Of a stretch of DNA of 16,601 nucleotides, positions 7,441 to 14,645 are shown one piece after another. The stretch comes from CAYJPV01 sp964396055. Lineage in GTDB: Bacteria; Acidobacteriota; Vicinamibacteria; Vicinamibacterales; JAKQTR01. The stretch spans positions 1-16,601 of the forward strand of contig CAYNDV010000102.1 in NCBI GenBank assembly GCA_964396055.1, in the 5' to 3' direction. The notes under the pieces were generated by a model. That model saw only the letters and a list, made by a program, of their open reading frames with translations, ran no database searches and was not told the DNA's origin. Both the position numbers and the translations under genes were made by a program. Numbering within the stretch: the stretch's first letter is position 1; every line of letters starts with the position of its first letter.

Positions 7441-9704
7441 GCACAACTGCCCACGCCACCGCGGCGCCCCTCGAGGCCATCGAGCCGTCCCTGGCGGCGC
7501 CCGTGATGGCCTTCGCCCGGGCGTGCCGCGGCGCGGCGCGGGTGACCGCCCTCTACCCGCCGGAACACCCGGCCGTCGGCACCGCCCTGACGCACGTCGT
7601 CGAGGCCGCCCGCCAGGTCACCGCGCACGGGGAGATCGTCTTCTCGGTGTTGCCCGACGATCTGTCGGTGGGCGGCCGGCGGCTGGCACGCCCGGACGCC
7701 GCGGCCACCGAACTGGCCGCGTGGCTCCACTACCACCAGGTGGGACGCCTCACGCTGCGGCCCCACGCAGACGCCGACGAGTGGAGGCGGTTCCTCGCCC
7801 TGCTCAGCCTGACGCCCGATCAGTCCCGCGTGCGCGGCGGCCTGGCGCCGCTCTGGGCCACCGAGGGCCCAGCGCACATCCTGATCGAGGCCATCGATTA
7901 CGCGGCCCTTCTGATCGACCGGATCCGCGGCGATCGCGCCACGTGGCGCGCGGTGGTCGAGCAGTGTCTCGACCGCGACGCCGAGCACTGCGAAGACTGG
8001 ATGGTGGATCTCATCCTCGAGATCCTCAATCACCCGGAGCGCGCGGGCCGCCTGCTGGCGGAGATCGACGAACGCCTCCCGGCCGCGGCCGGCCGTGGCC
8101 CGGTGGTCGTCGCCAGCGTGCTGCGGGCGGTGGCCGAGTACGCCGCGCGGACCCAGCCGGATCAGGTCGAGCCCCTGCTGGTGGCCATGGCCGATGCGGC
8201 GGGGCGGATGCCGCTGACGGCGCTGGCGCCGATTGCGGCGACGCGCCGGGCGCCGGGCCAGGCGGAGATGGGCGCCTTTGTCGCCAGCCTGGCCGCCCGC
8301 ATGAAGGACGCGGACCTTGCCAATCGTCTGGCCGAGGCCGTCCGGGACGGCCACGGGGGCTCGTCGCTGCTGGCCGAGACGCTGGCGCTGCTCGTGCCCG
8401 ACATCGACCGCCGGTCGTCCGTCGTGGCGCTGGCCAAACATGTGATCGCGAGCCAGGCGTCCGCGGGTGCGGCCGGCACCGCCGCGCAGGCCCACGTGGG
8501 GCAGATCCTGGCGAGCCATGACGACCGGCCCTTCATCTCCGACACCTATTCGGTGGAACTCCAGCGGGCCGCCGACCGGGCGGTCGACCTCGACCGCGAC
8601 GCCACGGACCCGCCCGACCGCGTCCGCGACTGGACCGCCTCGGTGAACGACGACCGGGTGCGTCAGCTCGACGCCCAGCTGCTCGTCGACCTGATGCAGA
8701 TGAAGCGGGATCTCGAGGCGTGGCAGGGCGTGGCCGCCCTGGCGGTCGCCCGCGTGCAGGTGCTGGTCGTCGTCGGCGACTTCCACGCCGCCGCGTTCCT
8801 GGTCGAAGCGATCCGGCTGCAGCAGGAGGCCCACCCGGTGCCGGAGGTGCGCGAGGCGGCCGATCGCACACTGGCGACCGTCCTGAACGCCGACCTGATG
8901 CGTCATGTCGCGTCCCACCTCGACACGTCCGACCCCTCGGTGGTGGCAGCCGCGAAGCGGGTCTGCCAGGCCATCGGCACCGGGATGGTCGTGCACCTCG
9001 CGGAGGTGCTCAGCCGGGAGGAACGATCCCGGTCGCGGCAGCACCTGATCGGCATCCTGACCTCCTTCGGCGCCGCCGGGCGCCAGACGGTCGAGCGCCT
9101 GATGCAGTCCTCGAACTCCGCCGTGCGCCGCACGGCGGTACAACTGCTGCGCGCCTTCGGCGGCCACGACGCGTTGCCCAAGCTGAACGCGATGCTGAAC
9201 GACGAGGATCCCAACGTCCAGCGCGAGGCGACGCGCGCGATCGCGCTCCTGGCCATCGAACCCGCCTATCACGCGCTCACGCAGGCGCTGGTGACGGGCA
9301 GCGGATCCGCCCGCACGGCCATCGCCAGCGCGCTCTGGACGCTGCCGGCCGACGGCACCATCGGGCTGCTCGCGCACATCGTGACCGAGGCGCCCACAGG
9401 AGGCCACATGACCGCCCTGCACGAACGCGTGCTGCAGCGTCTGGGCACGGTGGGCGGCCCCGCAGCCGTCGAAGCCTTGACCCGCGCCCTCGAGCGAGGC
9501 TCGATCGTCGCGCCTTTCCGCACCCGGCTGCTCCGGCGACAGGCCGCCGAAGCGTTGGCGGCCATCGGCACGCCGGACGCCACCCAGGCCCTCGAGGCCG
9601 CGGCCAGTGACGGATCCCGGGGCGTGCGGGCAGCCGCGCGCGCGGCGCTCGCGCTCGCCCGCCGCGGCGGTTCACGCACGACGTCCGAGAGGCGGGTGGT
9701 ATGA
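7437..9704 (+). CDS. HEAT-like repeat protein A', paralogue of A
   Basis: This 755-residue protein has the same architecture as A. The N-terminal domain contains LYPPEHP at 39-45. The middle region has IDYAALL at 153-159 (with WRAVVE shortly after, matching WRALVQ in A) and DWTASV around 398-403, preceded in both proteins by a (Y/F)(V/I)SxTY segment. The C-terminal HEAT-like array runs from about 520 to 745, with clear units such as SAVRRTAVQLLRAFGGHDA and NVQREATRAIALLAI. No signal peptide, membrane helix or catalytic motif is visible. The shared motifs along the full length show that A and A' descend from one ancestor. Start at ATG 7437 overlaps the stop of B as ATGA, and its stop overlaps the start of B' the same way, so the four proteins are probably made together. 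Its biochemical role is unknown; a scaffold or partner of the HD-GYP proteins is the simplest idea. Confidence 0.85.
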   Translation: MSTTAHATAAPLEAIEPSLAAPVMAFARACRGAARVTALYPPEHPAVGTALTHVVEAARQVTAHGEIVFSVLPDDLSVGGRRLARPDAAATELAAWLHYHQVGRLTLRPHADADEWRRFLALLSLTPDQSRVRGGLAPLWATEGPAHILIEAIDYAALLIDRIRGDRATWRAVVEQCLDRDAEHCEDWMVDLILEILNHPERAGRLLAEIDERLPAAAGRGPVVVASVLRAVAEYAARTQPDQVEPLLVAMADAAGRMPLTALAPIAATRRAPGQAEMGAFVASLAARMKDADLANRLAEAVRDGHGGSSLLAETLALLVPDIDRRSSVVALAKHVIASQASAGAAGTAAQAHVGQILASHDDRPFISDTYSVELQRAADRAVDLDRDATDPPDRVRDWTASVNDDRVRQLDAQLLVDLMQMKRDLEAWQGVAALAVARVQVLVVVGDFHAAAFLVEAIRLQQEAHPVPEVREAADRTLATVLNADLMRHVASHLDTSDPSVVAAAKRVCQAIGTGMVVHLAEVLSREERSRSRQHLIGILTSFGAAGRQTVERLMQSSNSAVRRTAVQLLRAFGGHDALPKLNAMLNDEDPNVQREATRAIALLAIEPAYHALTQALVTGSGSARTAIASALWTLPADGTIGLLAHIVTEAPTGGHMTALHERVLQRLGTVGGPAAVEALTRALERGSIVAPFRTRLLRRQAAEALAAIGTPDATQALEAAASDGSRGVRAAARAALALARRGGSRTTSERRVV

Positions 9705-11083
9705 ACCAGGGCGACTTCATCCTGCTCGACGAGCTGCCGAAGCGTCTGGCCGGCGCCGTGAAGGCGGTGCACCTGTATGCGCCGGACCACCCGATCGTCG
9801 CCCGCGCCATCGAGCAGTTGAGCGACGTGCTGGCCCGCCTGCTGTCCACCCAGCGCGAGGTGGTCATGGGCATCATCGAGGGCCAGCTGGTGGTGGACGG
9901 CCGCCCGGCCCACGTGGGCCCGGGCACCGTCGACGTGCTCGATCGCCTGGCGGCGGCCGGGGTGGACCGGCTGGCCGTGCGGCGCGGCGTGACCCGGGTC
10001 GAGCTGCAGGGATTCGTGCGGCGGCTGGCCGAGCGCGGCGCCCACAAGGGCCCGGTGGACGACAGGCCCCATCTCGAGGGCACCGATCACATCACCCCCG
10101 GCCAGTTGCGCGTGCATGCCGGCCGGGCCGAGGCGGCCACCGACATGCAGGCGGCGCGGCGCGCCTACGCCGACGCCGTCGTCAGGGTCGAGCAGCTCTG
10201 GCACCAGACGGCCGCCGACGGCGTCCCCGACCCGGAACTGGCGCACGACGTTGTCGACGGACTCGCGCACCTCGTCGGCCAGAACCGCCGCGCCCTCGTC
10301 GCGCTGACGGCCCTCTGCCAGTACGACAACTACACGTTCACGCACATGGTCAACGTGGGCATCCTCACGATGGCCCAGGCCCGCAGCCTCGGCGTGGACG
10401 GCGAGGCGCTCCGCCAGTTCGGCCTGGCCGGCCTGATGCACGACATCGGGAAGATCCGCACCCCGCCGGAGATCCTGACCAAGCCGGCAAAGCTGACCGA
10501 CGACGAGTTCGCCATCATGAAGCAGCACCCGGTCGACGGGGCGGAGATCCTGCGCCGCCAGATCGAGATGCCGCCACTCGCCGCCATCGTCGCCTTCGAG
10601 CACCACCTGCGGATCGACGGCACCGGGTATCCCGGCGGCGTCCGCCGGCCGGTGCTCAACGTGGCGACGCAGCTGTGTGCCATCGCCGACGTCTACGACG
10701 CGATGCGGTCGCAGCGCAGCTACCAGCAGGCGTTCCCGACCGACCGCATCCTGGCGGTCCTCCAGCAGAACGACGGGACGCGCTTCGACCAGCACCTGGT
10801 CCGCCGCTTCACGCAGCTGATGGGCATCTACCCGCCCGGCAACCTCGTGCGCCTCGACACGGGCGCGCTGGCGGTGGTCCTGCGGACGCACGCGCCCGAC
10901 CCCGCCCGCCCCGCCGTGCGGGTGATCGTGGACCCGGACGGGACGCCGCTGGCGGCGCCCGTGGACCTGGCCTTGTGGGAAGCCGATCCGGCGGGTGCAC
11001 CGACCCCACGGATCGTGACGCCCGTGAACCCGGCCGAGACCGGAATCGACCCCCTGCTCTATCTCGACATGCGGGCAGCCTGA
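9701..11083 (+). CDS. HD-GYP domain phosphohydrolase B', paralogue of B
   Basis: This 460-residue protein is closely related to B: by hand, roughly two thirds of about 100 residues of the HD-GYP core are identical. The N-terminal domain has LYAPDHP at 25-31. Catalytic-type motifs are YTFTHMVNV, LMHDIGK (H247-D248, K251), ILTKPAKLT, KQHPVDGAEIL, FEHHLRIDGTGYP (HH 301-302, GYP 309-311) and AIADVYDAM. It retains the canonical D-G-x-G-Y-P that B has changed to D-L-S-G-Y-P, so B' is the more conventional enzyme. The C-terminal YPPGNLVRLDTGALAVVLRTH matches the added domain of B. It is predicted cytosolic. A c-di-GMP (or related cyclic dinucleotide) phosphodiesterase role is inferred from family knowledge. 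ATG 9701 overlaps the end of A' and it is the last gene of the operon. Confidence 0.9.
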   Translation: MNQGDFILLDELPKRLAGAVKAVHLYAPDHPIVARAIEQLSDVLARLLSTQREVVMGIIEGQLVVDGRPAHVGPGTVDVLDRLAAAGVDRLAVRRGVTRVELQGFVRRLAERGAHKGPVDDRPHLEGTDHITPGQLRVHAGRAEAATDMQAARRAYADAVVRVEQLWHQTAADGVPDPELAHDVVDGLAHLVGQNRRALVALTALCQYDNYTFTHMVNVGILTMAQARSLGVDGEALRQFGLAGLMHDIGKIRTPPEILTKPAKLTDDEFAIMKQHPVDGAEILRRQIEMPPLAAIVAFEHHLRIDGTGYPGGVRRPVLNVATQLCAIADVYDAMRSQRSYQQAFPTDRILAVLQQNDGTRFDQHLVRRFTQLMGIYPPGNLVRLDTGALAVVLRTHAPDPARPAVRVIVDPDGTPLAAPVDLALWEADPAGAPTPRIVTPVNPAETGIDPLLYLDMRAA

Positions 11084-11108
11084 AGCGCGCGCGCCCCGCC
11101 GCCGCGTG

Positions 11109-11137
11109 TTGCTTTCGCCCCGCCGCCCGGCTACGCT
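11109..11137 (+). promoter_or_regulatory. Weak candidate promoter of the M4 protease gene
   Basis: TTGCTT (11109-11114) and TACGCT (11132-11137) are separated by exactly 17 bp and lie about 30 bp before the protease ATG. Each hexamer matches the sigma-70 consensus at only three of six positions, but position and spacing are right and this is the only real gap (84 bp) between the HD-GYP gene and the protease. Confidence 0.3.
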
Positions 11138-11167
11138 GGATCCTGGCAGCGCCCAGCTGGAGGTGTC

Positions 11168-12814
11168 ATGTCGGTACGCGTTCGGATGAGCCTGGCGGCG
11201 GCCGCGCTGGCGGTGGTGTGCCTCGCCGGTCCGGCCACCCCGATGGCCCAGGGTCCGTCCGGCCCTCTGGCCGTCATGGCCGGCGAGACCGGGGCCCCCG
11301 CCGATCTCGCGACGATCCGCGAATGGGACGGCCGCATCGCGCGCCTGGGCCGTGACGGCAACCTGCGCGTCAGGCGGGTGGATCCGGACGCCCTGGTGCC
11401 CGGGCGCGAACACGAACGCCTGGACCAGTATCACCTCGGCGTGCGCGTGTTCGGCGGCGAGGTGGTGCGTCAGGTCGATCGCGGGCAGACCGTCTCGGTG
11501 TTCGGGCAACTCTACGAGGGCATTGCAATCGACACCGAGCCGGTTCTGGGCCCCGCCGACGCCGTCCGGATCGTGGCCGGGCGGACGGGCGTGGCGCCCG
11601 GGGCGGGCGCGCCGCCCGAACTCGTGGTGCTCCCCCGCGACGAGGGCGGCTACGTGCTGGCCTACCGCCTGCGCGTCATGACGGCCGAGAACCTGCTGGT
11701 GCTCTTCATCGACGCCAGGACGGGCGCGGTAGCGCTGGAATACAGCGATCTGCAGACGGCCATCGGCACGGGCAAGGGCGTGCGCGGCGACACGAAGAAG
11801 CTCAGCACCCGCGACGCGCAGGGCCGCTTCGTCGCCGTCGACGACCTGCGCCCGGCCCGGATCCACACCTTCGACATGAAGGGCGACCTGCAACGCACGC
11901 TCCGCTTCCTGAACAACGAGATCCTGCTCAGCGACAACGACCTCAGCAGCGACACGGACAACGACTGGGACGACCCGGCCACCGTGGACGGGCACGCCTA
12001 CGCGGGCTGGACCTACGACTACCTGTACAAACGGTTCAACCGCCAGGGCCTCAACGGCGCCGACCTGCGGATGGTGAACCTCGTGCACCCGGTGAAGCGC
12101 GAGGACGCGCTGAGCCAGCCGTCCAGCGTGATCGGGCTCTTCTATCTCAACGCCTTCTACGCGGGCAACGGTGTCATGGTCTATGGCGAGGGGTTGCCGA
12201 CGAACCTGACCGCCGGCGGGTACAAGTGGGACTACTTCTCGGGCGCGCTCGACGTGGTGGCCCACGAACTGACTCACGGCGTGACCGACTACACGTCCGG
12301 CCTGATTTACCGCAACGAGTCGGGCGCGCTGAATGAGGCGTTCTCCGACATCATCGGCGCCAGCGTGGAGTTCTTCTTCCAGGACCCCGGCGGGGGTTAC
12401 CTCAACGCGGACTATCTGATCGGCGAGGACCTCACGTCGCCGGCCGCCGGCTTCCGGTCGATGTCGAACCCCCAGGCGTACGGCCACCCCGACCACTACT
12501 CCCGGCGGTACCTCGGCCCGAGCGACAACGGCGGGGTGCACACCAACTCCGGCATCGCGAACCACGCGTTCTACCTGGCGGTCGAGGGCGGCACCAACCG
12601 GACCTCGGGCCTGACCGTGCAGGGCGTGGGCGGTGCCAATCGGGAACGCGTCGAGAAGACCTTCTACAGGGCGTTCACGCAGATGCTCCCCTCCAACGCG
12701 ACGTTCGCCATCGCCCGGGCCGCCACCCTGCAGGCCGCGCGCGACCTGTACGGCGCGGGCAGTGACGTGGAACGTGCCGTCGGCCAGGCCTGGTCGGCGT
12801 GCGGCGTGAACTAG
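11168..12814 (+). CDS. Secreted thermolysin-family (M4) metalloprotease precursor
   Basis: This 548-residue zinc endopeptidase precursor would be exported and degrade extracellular protein. A signal peptide covers about 1-27 (hydrophobic run, then PMA-QG). A propeptide with FTP- and PepSY-like segments follows (about 50-200; for example LDQYHLGVRVFGGEVV and VLAYRLRV). The mature domain has HELTH at 366-370 within VVAHELTHGVTDYTSGL, the third zinc ligand E390 in NEAFSD, and the active-site His at 458 in NGGVHTNSGIANHAFY, the typical M4 order. All catalytic residues are intact and the length matches thermolysin precursors. GGAGG 4 nt before the ATG supports the start. A small beta-barrel gene follows after 31 bp. 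Nothing shows which protein it digests. Confidence 0.95.
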   Translation: MSVRVRMSLAAAALAVVCLAGPATPMAQGPSGPLAVMAGETGAPADLATIREWDGRIARLGRDGNLRVRRVDPDALVPGREHERLDQYHLGVRVFGGEVVRQVDRGQTVSVFGQLYEGIAIDTEPVLGPADAVRIVAGRTGVAPGAGAPPELVVLPRDEGGYVLAYRLRVMTAENLLVLFIDARTGAVALEYSDLQTAIGTGKGVRGDTKKLSTRDAQGRFVAVDDLRPARIHTFDMKGDLQRTLRFLNNEILLSDNDLSSDTDNDWDDPATVDGHAYAGWTYDYLYKRFNRQGLNGADLRMVNLVHPVKREDALSQPSSVIGLFYLNAFYAGNGVMVYGEGLPTNLTAGGYKWDYFSGALDVVAHELTHGVTDYTSGLIYRNESGALNEAFSDIIGASVEFFFQDPGGGYLNADYLIGEDLTSPAAGFRSMSNPQAYGHPDHYSRRYLGPSDNGGVHTNSGIANHAFYLAVEGGTNRTSGLTVQGVGGANRERVEKTFYRAFTQMLPSNATFAIARAATLQAARDLYGAGSDVERAVGQAWSACGVN

Positions 12815-12845
12815 CGCCATGCCGCCCACCAAAGGAACCCAGCGC

Positions 12846-13613
12846 ATGACTCGAGGGACCCGTTTCGCCACCGTCACCACGCTGGCCAGCCTCGTGGCCA
12901 CCGTCGCGGCCGGCACGGCCGCCGCGCAGCAACCCGCGCCACGCCCCGCCACGGTGTTCGTCGCGGCCGACGCCGGGATGCAGGCCACCGTGTCCGCCGC
13001 CGAGTCGACCGTCACCTACAAGCTCTACGGCGAGGATGCCGTCATGAAGGCCGACTACGAGGTGCCGGCCGCGGCCGTCTTCGGCGCCCGGCTCGGCGTG
13101 CGCATCTGGCGCCGGCTGACCGTCGGCGCCGGCGTCTCGGTGCTCACGAAGGACGCCACGGCCGAGATCGACGCCTCACTGCCGCACCCGTTCTTCTTCA
13201 AGCGGCCCAGGCAGATCACCGGCGTGGCCAGCGATCTGAAGCGAGACGAGACGGCCGTCTATGCCGAGGTCGGATGGCTGTTCCCGGTCACGCCGCGGCT
13301 GGACGTGGCGGCGTTCGCCGGGCCGGCCTTCTTCCAGGCGACGCAACAGGCGGCCGTGAAGGTGCAGTACTCCGAGAGCTACCCGTTCGACACCGCGACG
13401 TTCGTCAACGTCGAGAGCGTGTCCCGTTCGGTGTCGGCCACCGGCTTCACCGTCGGCGCGGACATCTCGTACCGCTTCACGCGGACATTCGGCCTGGGCG
13501 GCCTCTTCCGGTACTCGAGGGCCTCGGCGGACCTCGAGCCGGTGGCGGGCCAGGCGTTCACGATCGACCTCGGCGGCCTGCAGGCGTCGGCCGGCGTCCG
13601 CTTCCGGTTCTGA
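12846..13613 (+). CDS. Small outer-membrane beta-barrel protein
   Basis: This 255-residue predicted exported protein has a signal peptide over residues 1-27 (cleavage at AAA-QQ). Alternating hydrophobic/polar beta strands rich in Gly and aromatics follow, for example RRLTVGAGVSVL, TAVYAEVGWLFPV, RLDVAAFAGPAFF, GFTVGADISYRF and FGLGGLFRYSRA. The C-terminus ends ...GVRFRF with terminal Phe, the usual barrel-assembly signal of outer-membrane proteins. Size suggests about eight strands, as in OmpA/OmpX-like or OprF-N-like barrels. The ATG at 12846 was preferred over one at 12819 because AAAGGA lies upstream and the signal peptide then starts properly. It lies 31 bp after the protease gene and may be co-transcribed. 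Specific function unknown. Confidence 0.8.
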   Translation: MTRGTRFATVTTLASLVATVAAGTAAAQQPAPRPATVFVAADAGMQATVSAAESTVTYKLYGEDAVMKADYEVPAAAVFGARLGVRIWRRLTVGAGVSVLTKDATAEIDASLPHPFFFKRPRQITGVASDLKRDETAVYAEVGWLFPVTPRLDVAAFAGPAFFQATQQAAVKVQYSESYPFDTATFVNVESVSRSVSATGFTVGADISYRFTRTFGLGGLFRYSRASADLEPVAGQAFTIDLGGLQASAGVRFRF

Positions 13614-13646
13614 CGCGGGACGCCAGGCGGCCAGGCTCGCACGGCC

Positions 13647-14006
13647 ATGAGTGCCATCGGCGCGGCATCGGCGGACTCACCGTTCCGGCGCCGGGTGCTC
13701 GCGGCGGTGCGGCGGATCCCGCCCGGCCGCGTCGCGACCTACGGGGACGTGGCCGCGGCAGCAGGCCGGCCCCGCGCCTGCCGGGCCGTGGGCCACATCA
13801 TGGCCACGTGCCACGACGCCACGGTGCCCTGCCACCGCGTCATCGCAGCCGGCGGGCGGCTGGGCGGCTACGGGCGTCTGCCGGCGCTCAAGGCTGCCCT
13901 GCTCCGGGCCGAGGGCATTCCCGTGGCCGGCGACCGAATCAGGCGGTTTGCCGCCGTCCGGGAACCCCTCCGGGCCGCGGGCCGTATCACCCCCACAGGG
14001 ATTTAG
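13647..14006 (+). CDS. Short MGMT-family DNA alkyltransferase-like protein
   Basis: This 119-residue protein consists only of the C-terminal DNA-binding/active-site domain of O6-alkylguanine-DNA alkyltransferases. FRRRVLAAVRRIPPGRVATYGDVAAAAG is the helical wing, RACRAVGHIMA carries the base-flipping Arg, and VPCHRVIAAGGRLGGYG holds the acceptor Cys at 62. Full-length Ogt is about 160-180 residues with an N-terminal domain that is absent here. Alkyltransferase-like (ATL) proteins of similar size usually have Trp in place of the Cys, so this one keeps the repair chemistry in an ATL-sized frame. It could repair O6-alkylguanine directly or flag lesions for excision repair. No strong ribosome-binding site is seen. 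It lies 33 bp after the barrel gene; the linkage may be accidental. Confidence 0.85.
   Translation: MSAIGAASADSPFRRRVLAAVRRIPPGRVATYGDVAAAAGRPRACRAVGHIMATCHDATVPCHRVIAAGGRLGGYGRLPALKAALLRAEGIPVAGDRIRRFAAVREPLRAAGRITPTGI
13961..13987 (+). promoter_or_regulatory. Candidate ECF-type promoter ahead of the sigma gene
   Basis: GGAACC (13961-13966) and CGTAT (13983-13987) are separated by 16 bp, the pattern of many ECF sigma promoters (GGAAC and CGT). It lies inside the end of the alkyltransferase gene, 55 bp before the sigma ATG, where an autoregulated promoter would be expected. GGAAC is common in GC-rich DNA, so chance is possible. Confidence 0.35.
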
Positions 14007-14042
14007 GCCCGGCAACCCGTGAGCAGGCAACCAGGCACCACC

Positions 14043-14645
14043 ATGATTCCGTCTCAACAACCAGAGGGCGACCGCGGCGAGCGGGACCTCGTCGCCCGCT
14101 GCCGGCGCGGCGAGCTCGGCGCCTTCGAGGAGCTCTACCAGCGCTACGGCAGCCGGCTTTACAGCGTCGCGTACCGGATGACCGGCAACGCGGCGGACGC
14201 GGATGACCTGCTGCAGGACATGTTCCTGCTGGTCTTCCGCCGGCTGGACACGTTCCGGGGCGACGCGGCCCTGGGCACCTGGCTCTACCGCCTCGCCGTC
14301 AACTGCTGCCTCGACTACGTCCGGAGCAAGCAGGGCAAGCAGCAGAAGGCGACGGCGTTTCTCGACGACCTGGACGACGTGGAGCCGGTGGCGCCCGGAT
14401 CGTGGCGGCCCGACACCGTGCTCGACCGGATGGAACTCGAACGGGCGATCGGCAAGCTGCCGCCCAGCTACCGCTCGGCCTTTGTCCTGCACGACGTGGA
14501 GGGCCTCGAACACCACGAGGTGGGAGACATGCTCGGGATTGCGGTCGGCACATCGAAATCGCTGGTGCACAAGGCCCGGCAGCGCCTGCGGACGGTGCTG
14601 CGGGGCGCCCGGATGACGGGACCCGACGAGGGAGGCACGCGATGA
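14043..14645 (+). CDS. ECF (group 4) RNA polymerase sigma factor
   Basis: This 200-residue protein directs RNA polymerase to stress-type promoters. Region 2 spans about 24-97, with FEELYQRYGSRLYSVAYRMTG, DADDLLQDMFLLVFRRL and the -10 melting/recognition helix FRGDAALGTWLYRLAVNCCLDYVR. A linker rich in Asp follows. Region 4 spans about 137-187 (LPPSYRSAFVLHDVEGLEHHEVGDMLGIAVGTSKSLVHKARQRLR arrangement), with the helix-turn-helix for -35 binding. Regions 1.2 and 3 are absent, as in the ECF class. The ATG at 14043 was taken; an in-frame GTG at 14019 would add eight residues and neither start has a strong ribosome-binding site. Its stop overlaps the anti-sigma start as ATGA, so the pair is made together. 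Confidence 0.93.
   Translation: MIPSQQPEGDRGERDLVARCRRGELGAFEELYQRYGSRLYSVAYRMTGNAADADDLLQDMFLLVFRRLDTFRGDAALGTWLYRLAVNCCLDYVRSKQGKQQKATAFLDDLDDVEPVAPGSWRPDTVLDRMELERAIGKLPPSYRSAFVLHDVEGLEHHEVGDMLGIAVGTSKSLVHKARQRLRTVLRGARMTGPDEGGTR

Noticed and set aside
11153..11160. Perfect 8-bp palindrome CCAGCTGG before the protease gene
   Set aside because: It is short, common by chance in GC-rich DNA and overlaps the ribosome-binding site. No further support was found.
12819..12845. Earlier ATG for the beta-barrel protein
   Set aside because: It has no ribosome-binding site and places nine polar residues ahead of the signal peptide. ATG 12846 has AAAGGA upstream.
9269..13015. A 1248-codon open frame on the minus strand
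   Set aside because: It lies antisense to three well-supported genes and translates to low-complexity Arg/His/Val/Gly-rich sequence with no domain. Such frames are expected opposite high-GC codons.
13647..14006. Assignment as an inactive alkyltransferase-like (ATL) protein
   Set aside because: The acceptor cysteine in PCHRV is present, whereas ATLs typically have it replaced by Trp.
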